Shown in pieces: positions 61,131-64,000 of a stretch of 64,000 bases of DNA. The stretch is from Mya arenaria (Eukaryota; Mollusca; Bivalvia; Myida; Myidae), in NCBI RefSeq assembly GCF_026914265.1, contig NC_069134.1, forward strand, positions 66,140,594 to 66,204,593, in the 5' to 3' direction. The position numbers were made by a program, and so were the translations under genes. Every line of letters starts with the position of its first letter. Position 1 is the first letter of the stretch. The notes beneath the pieces were generated by a model. It was not told the DNA's origin and searched no databases. It was given only the letters and a program-made list of their open reading frames with translations.

Positions 61131-62840
61131 AGACACACAAATATGAACACCACATTCACAAATATGAACACCACATTCACAAATATGAACACTACATTCA
61201 CCAATATGAACACCACATTCACCAATATGAACACCACATTCACAAATATGAACACCACATTCACAAATATGAACACCACATTCACCAATATGAATACCAC
61301 ATTCACCAATATGAACACCACATTCATAAAATATGAACACCACATTCACAAATATGAACACCACATTCACAAATATGAACACCACATTCACAAATATGAA
61401 CACCACATTCACAAATATGAACACCACATTCACCAATATGAATACCACATTCACCAATATGAACACCACATTCATAAAATATGAACACCACATTCACAAA
61501 TATGAACACCACATTCACAAATATGAACACCATACTCACAAATATAAACACCACATTCACAAATATGAACACCACATTCACAAATATAAACACCACATTC
61601 ACAAATATAAACACCACATTCACAAACACGAACACCACATTCACAAATACGAACACCACATTCACAAATATAAGCACCACATTCACAAATATAAACACCA
61701 AATTCACAAACACGAACACCACATTCAGAAATATGAACACCACATTCACAAATATAAACACCACATTCACAAATATGAACACCACATTCACCAATATGAA
61801 TACCACATTCACCAATATGAACACCACATTCAGAAATATGAACACCACATTCACAAATATAAACACCACATTCACAAATATAAATACCACATTCACAAAT
61901 AGGAACACCACATTCACAAATATGAACACCACATTCACAAATATGAACACCACATTCACAAATATGAACACCACATTCACAAATATGAACACCACATTCA
62001 CAAATATAAGCACCACATTCACAAATATGAACACCACATTCACAAATATAAACACCACATTCACAAACATGAACACCACATTCACAAATACGAACACCAC
62101 ATTCACAAATATAAACACCACATTCACAAATATGAACACCACATTCACAAATATAAACACCACATTCACAAATATAAACACCACATTCACAAATATAAAC
62201 ACCACATTCACAAATATGAACACCACATTCACAAATATAAACACCACATTCACAAATATAAACACCACATTCACAAATATGAACACCACATTCACAAATA
62301 TGAACACCACATTCACAAATATGAACACCACATTCACAAATACGAACACCACATTCACAAATATAAACACCACATTCACAAATATAAACACCACATTCAC
62401 AAATATGAACACCACATTCACAAATATAAACACCACATTCACAAATATAAACACCACATTCACAAATACGAACACCACATTCACAAATATAAACACCACA
62501 TTCACAAATATAAACACCACATTCACAAATATGAACACCACATTCACAAATATAAACACCACATTCACAAATATGAACACCACATTCACAAATATGAACA
62601 CCACATTCACCAATATGAACACAACATTCACCAATATGAATACCACATTAACTAATATGAATACCACATTCATAAATATGAACACCACATTTACCAATAT
62701 GAACACCACATTCAACAATATGAACACCACATTCACAAATATAAACACAACACCACATTCACCAATATGAACACCACATTCACAAATATAAACACAACAT
62801 TCACAAATATAAACACCACATACACAAATACGAACACCAC
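61131..62840. repeat. 21-bp minisatellite, about 80 units
   Basis: The unit is built of AATATGAACACC and ACATTCACA. Because 21 is a multiple of three, several frames stay open for hundreds of codons on both strands; these are not genes. A 150-bp higher-order block (61281-61335 and 61431-61485, marked by ATTCATAAAATATGAAC) is repeated exactly. Confidence 0.96.
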
Positions 62841-63712
62841 AAACAACCAATACACTCCTCAAAATAGCTTAACCGATAAATGATGGGATTACTTCCATGG
62901 TACGGTCAGTGAAACAAGAGTTCACTGGAATCTTCTGGGGGCTTAAACTAGTTTGCATGATCATAACCTCACACTTGTCCAGACATATATTTATAATTAC
63001 TTAATTCAAAATATAAATCTCATCAGAGCCCCATCAACTTTGAACAAAAATGCTGAAACACATTTACTGATGAAGTTATTTCGAGTACCCAATGACTGGA
63101 TACAAAATACACCTGTTACCGAAGGAATCAAGACGGGATAACAGTGCTAGCTCTTAAAGGGTACGATTAAGCAATTTAAAGACGAATATGCCGAATCCAT
63201 CAAGTCATGTATGAACATCTGGCGCATCAATATTGCTTATGTTTAAGTTAATAATAATTATTGTTGCCTTATTATTGTTTCAAAGTTTAAGTACTGAGTT
63301 CTGTTATTACAAATACACATTGCTCGACTGTCTGTTAAACTTCTATCGGTCAAATTAATTCGTCGATTTAAAAAACGAAGACCCTCACCAGCAGGATTAA
63401 AATTCTTTAAAAAATAAAAATACAAAAATAAGTTATTCAATAACGAATAGTTCTTACTCAAAATGGCTTTAAACATACCAACCTACCGATACATGTAATA
63501 GGAACAAAACAATATTTAGCTACAAGTACATGAGTAGCAATAATACAAAGGAAGTTGTATCACTCTCGCTAAATTATTTCTTAAGTTTGCCATATGAGTT
63601 CCAAACCAACCACCTGATCTTGGAAATGTTTCGAACACACATCATAGACCGTATTGTTTGTTGAACAAGCTCTTTAAATGCCCACCAAGTTTCAGATTAT
63701 TATTATCCTTAA

Positions 63713-63788
<76 letters not shown>

Positions 63789-64000
63789 TTACATGCTTTA
63801 CTTCATTGAATTTGTCATCAGTGCTTGAGCATTTTTTGAGTATTGAACTGAATTAAATCATTTTGGTAGGATTACATTCCAACCTTTTGTTGGGATAATT
63901 CTGAAAGGGTTGTTGGACGGAATAAGTCCTCAGTGTTTTCTAAATTTCATGTTGATTAAAATCAGTGGACATTGAACAATACCATGATCAGTGAAGACAA
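62841..64000. other. Intergenic or 5' region, with (ATT)n microsatellite
   Basis: (ATT)n of about 80 bp at 63708-63787. On the minus strand ATG at 63470 opens six codons to a donor-like GTAAGAAC in phase 1. It could be a start exon of the lectin gene but is too short for a signal peptide. No other feature. Confidence 0.45.

Noticed and set aside
61119..62862. Long frames with NTTFTNM-like or VVFIFVN-like repeats
   Set aside because: Products of the 21-bp minisatellite; no start context, splice signal or known domain.

Overview
This is eukaryotic DNA, most likely from a bivalve mollusc. It is AT-rich, with spliced exons (GT..AG), many trinucleotide microsatellites, a CR1/L2/Crack-like LINE, a tRNA-derived SINE, and interspersed repeats of a kind I recognise from bivalve genomes (from memory; no search was possible). 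There are no prokaryotic gene arrays, rRNA genes or CRISPR arrays. Most of the window is repeats and mobile elements. One host-like gene looks intact, one host gene relic is clearly broken, and one nuclease/PHD gene is partly decayed.

Layout. 0.48-6.19 kb: a 39-bp minisatellite of about 145 units. 6.5-11.26 kb: a minus-strand LINE with an ORF1 (coiled coil, RRM-like core), an ORF2 (endonuclease, reverse transcriptase) and, upstream of ORF1 in frame, a 2A-like ribosome-skipping motif ending NPGP. 12.23-33.80 kb: a giant imperfect palindrome with arms of about 9.7 and 8.8 kb around a 3-kb unique spacer. The left arm has gained a 2.3-kb fold-back-like insert. The right arm carries a 2.7-kb cassette encoding a SWIM/YqaJ-nuclease/PHD protein whose N-terminal part is damaged while its last 456 codons are open. 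Matching tandem arrays in the two arms differ in copy number.

33.8-46.3 kb: old interspersed repeats and microsatellites, with three plus-strand exons of a receptor-type protein tyrosine phosphatase D2-like domain (39.7-43.1 kb) that carry a frameshift and a nonsense codon. There is also a perfect-stem fold-back at 42.2 kb, an isolated 59-codon ORF at 41.5 kb and a 55-bp minisatellite at 45.2-46.0 kb.

46.31-49.65 kb: a complete TIR DNA transposon with 444-bp inverted repeats, a 5-bp TATCA target duplication, termini beginning CACAGGGG, a recurring GTACATTGTCCGTAC-like motif inside the TIRs, and converging remnants of spliced coding exons. 53.4-53.6 kb: a SINE flanked by a 14-bp direct repeat.

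55.5-60.9 kb, minus strand: a well-formed multi-exon gene. I assembled seven exons, all in phase. They encode an F-type lectin (fucolectin) domain, sushi/CCP domains, a transmembrane helix and a tyrosine-rich cytoplasmic tail. This looks like a cell-surface recognition receptor. Its 5' exon(s) are not identified. The gene is laced with microsatellites and repeats, one of which supplies the polypyrimidine tract of a splice acceptor. 61.13-62.84 kb: a 21-bp minisatellite of about 80 units, upstream of the lectin exons.
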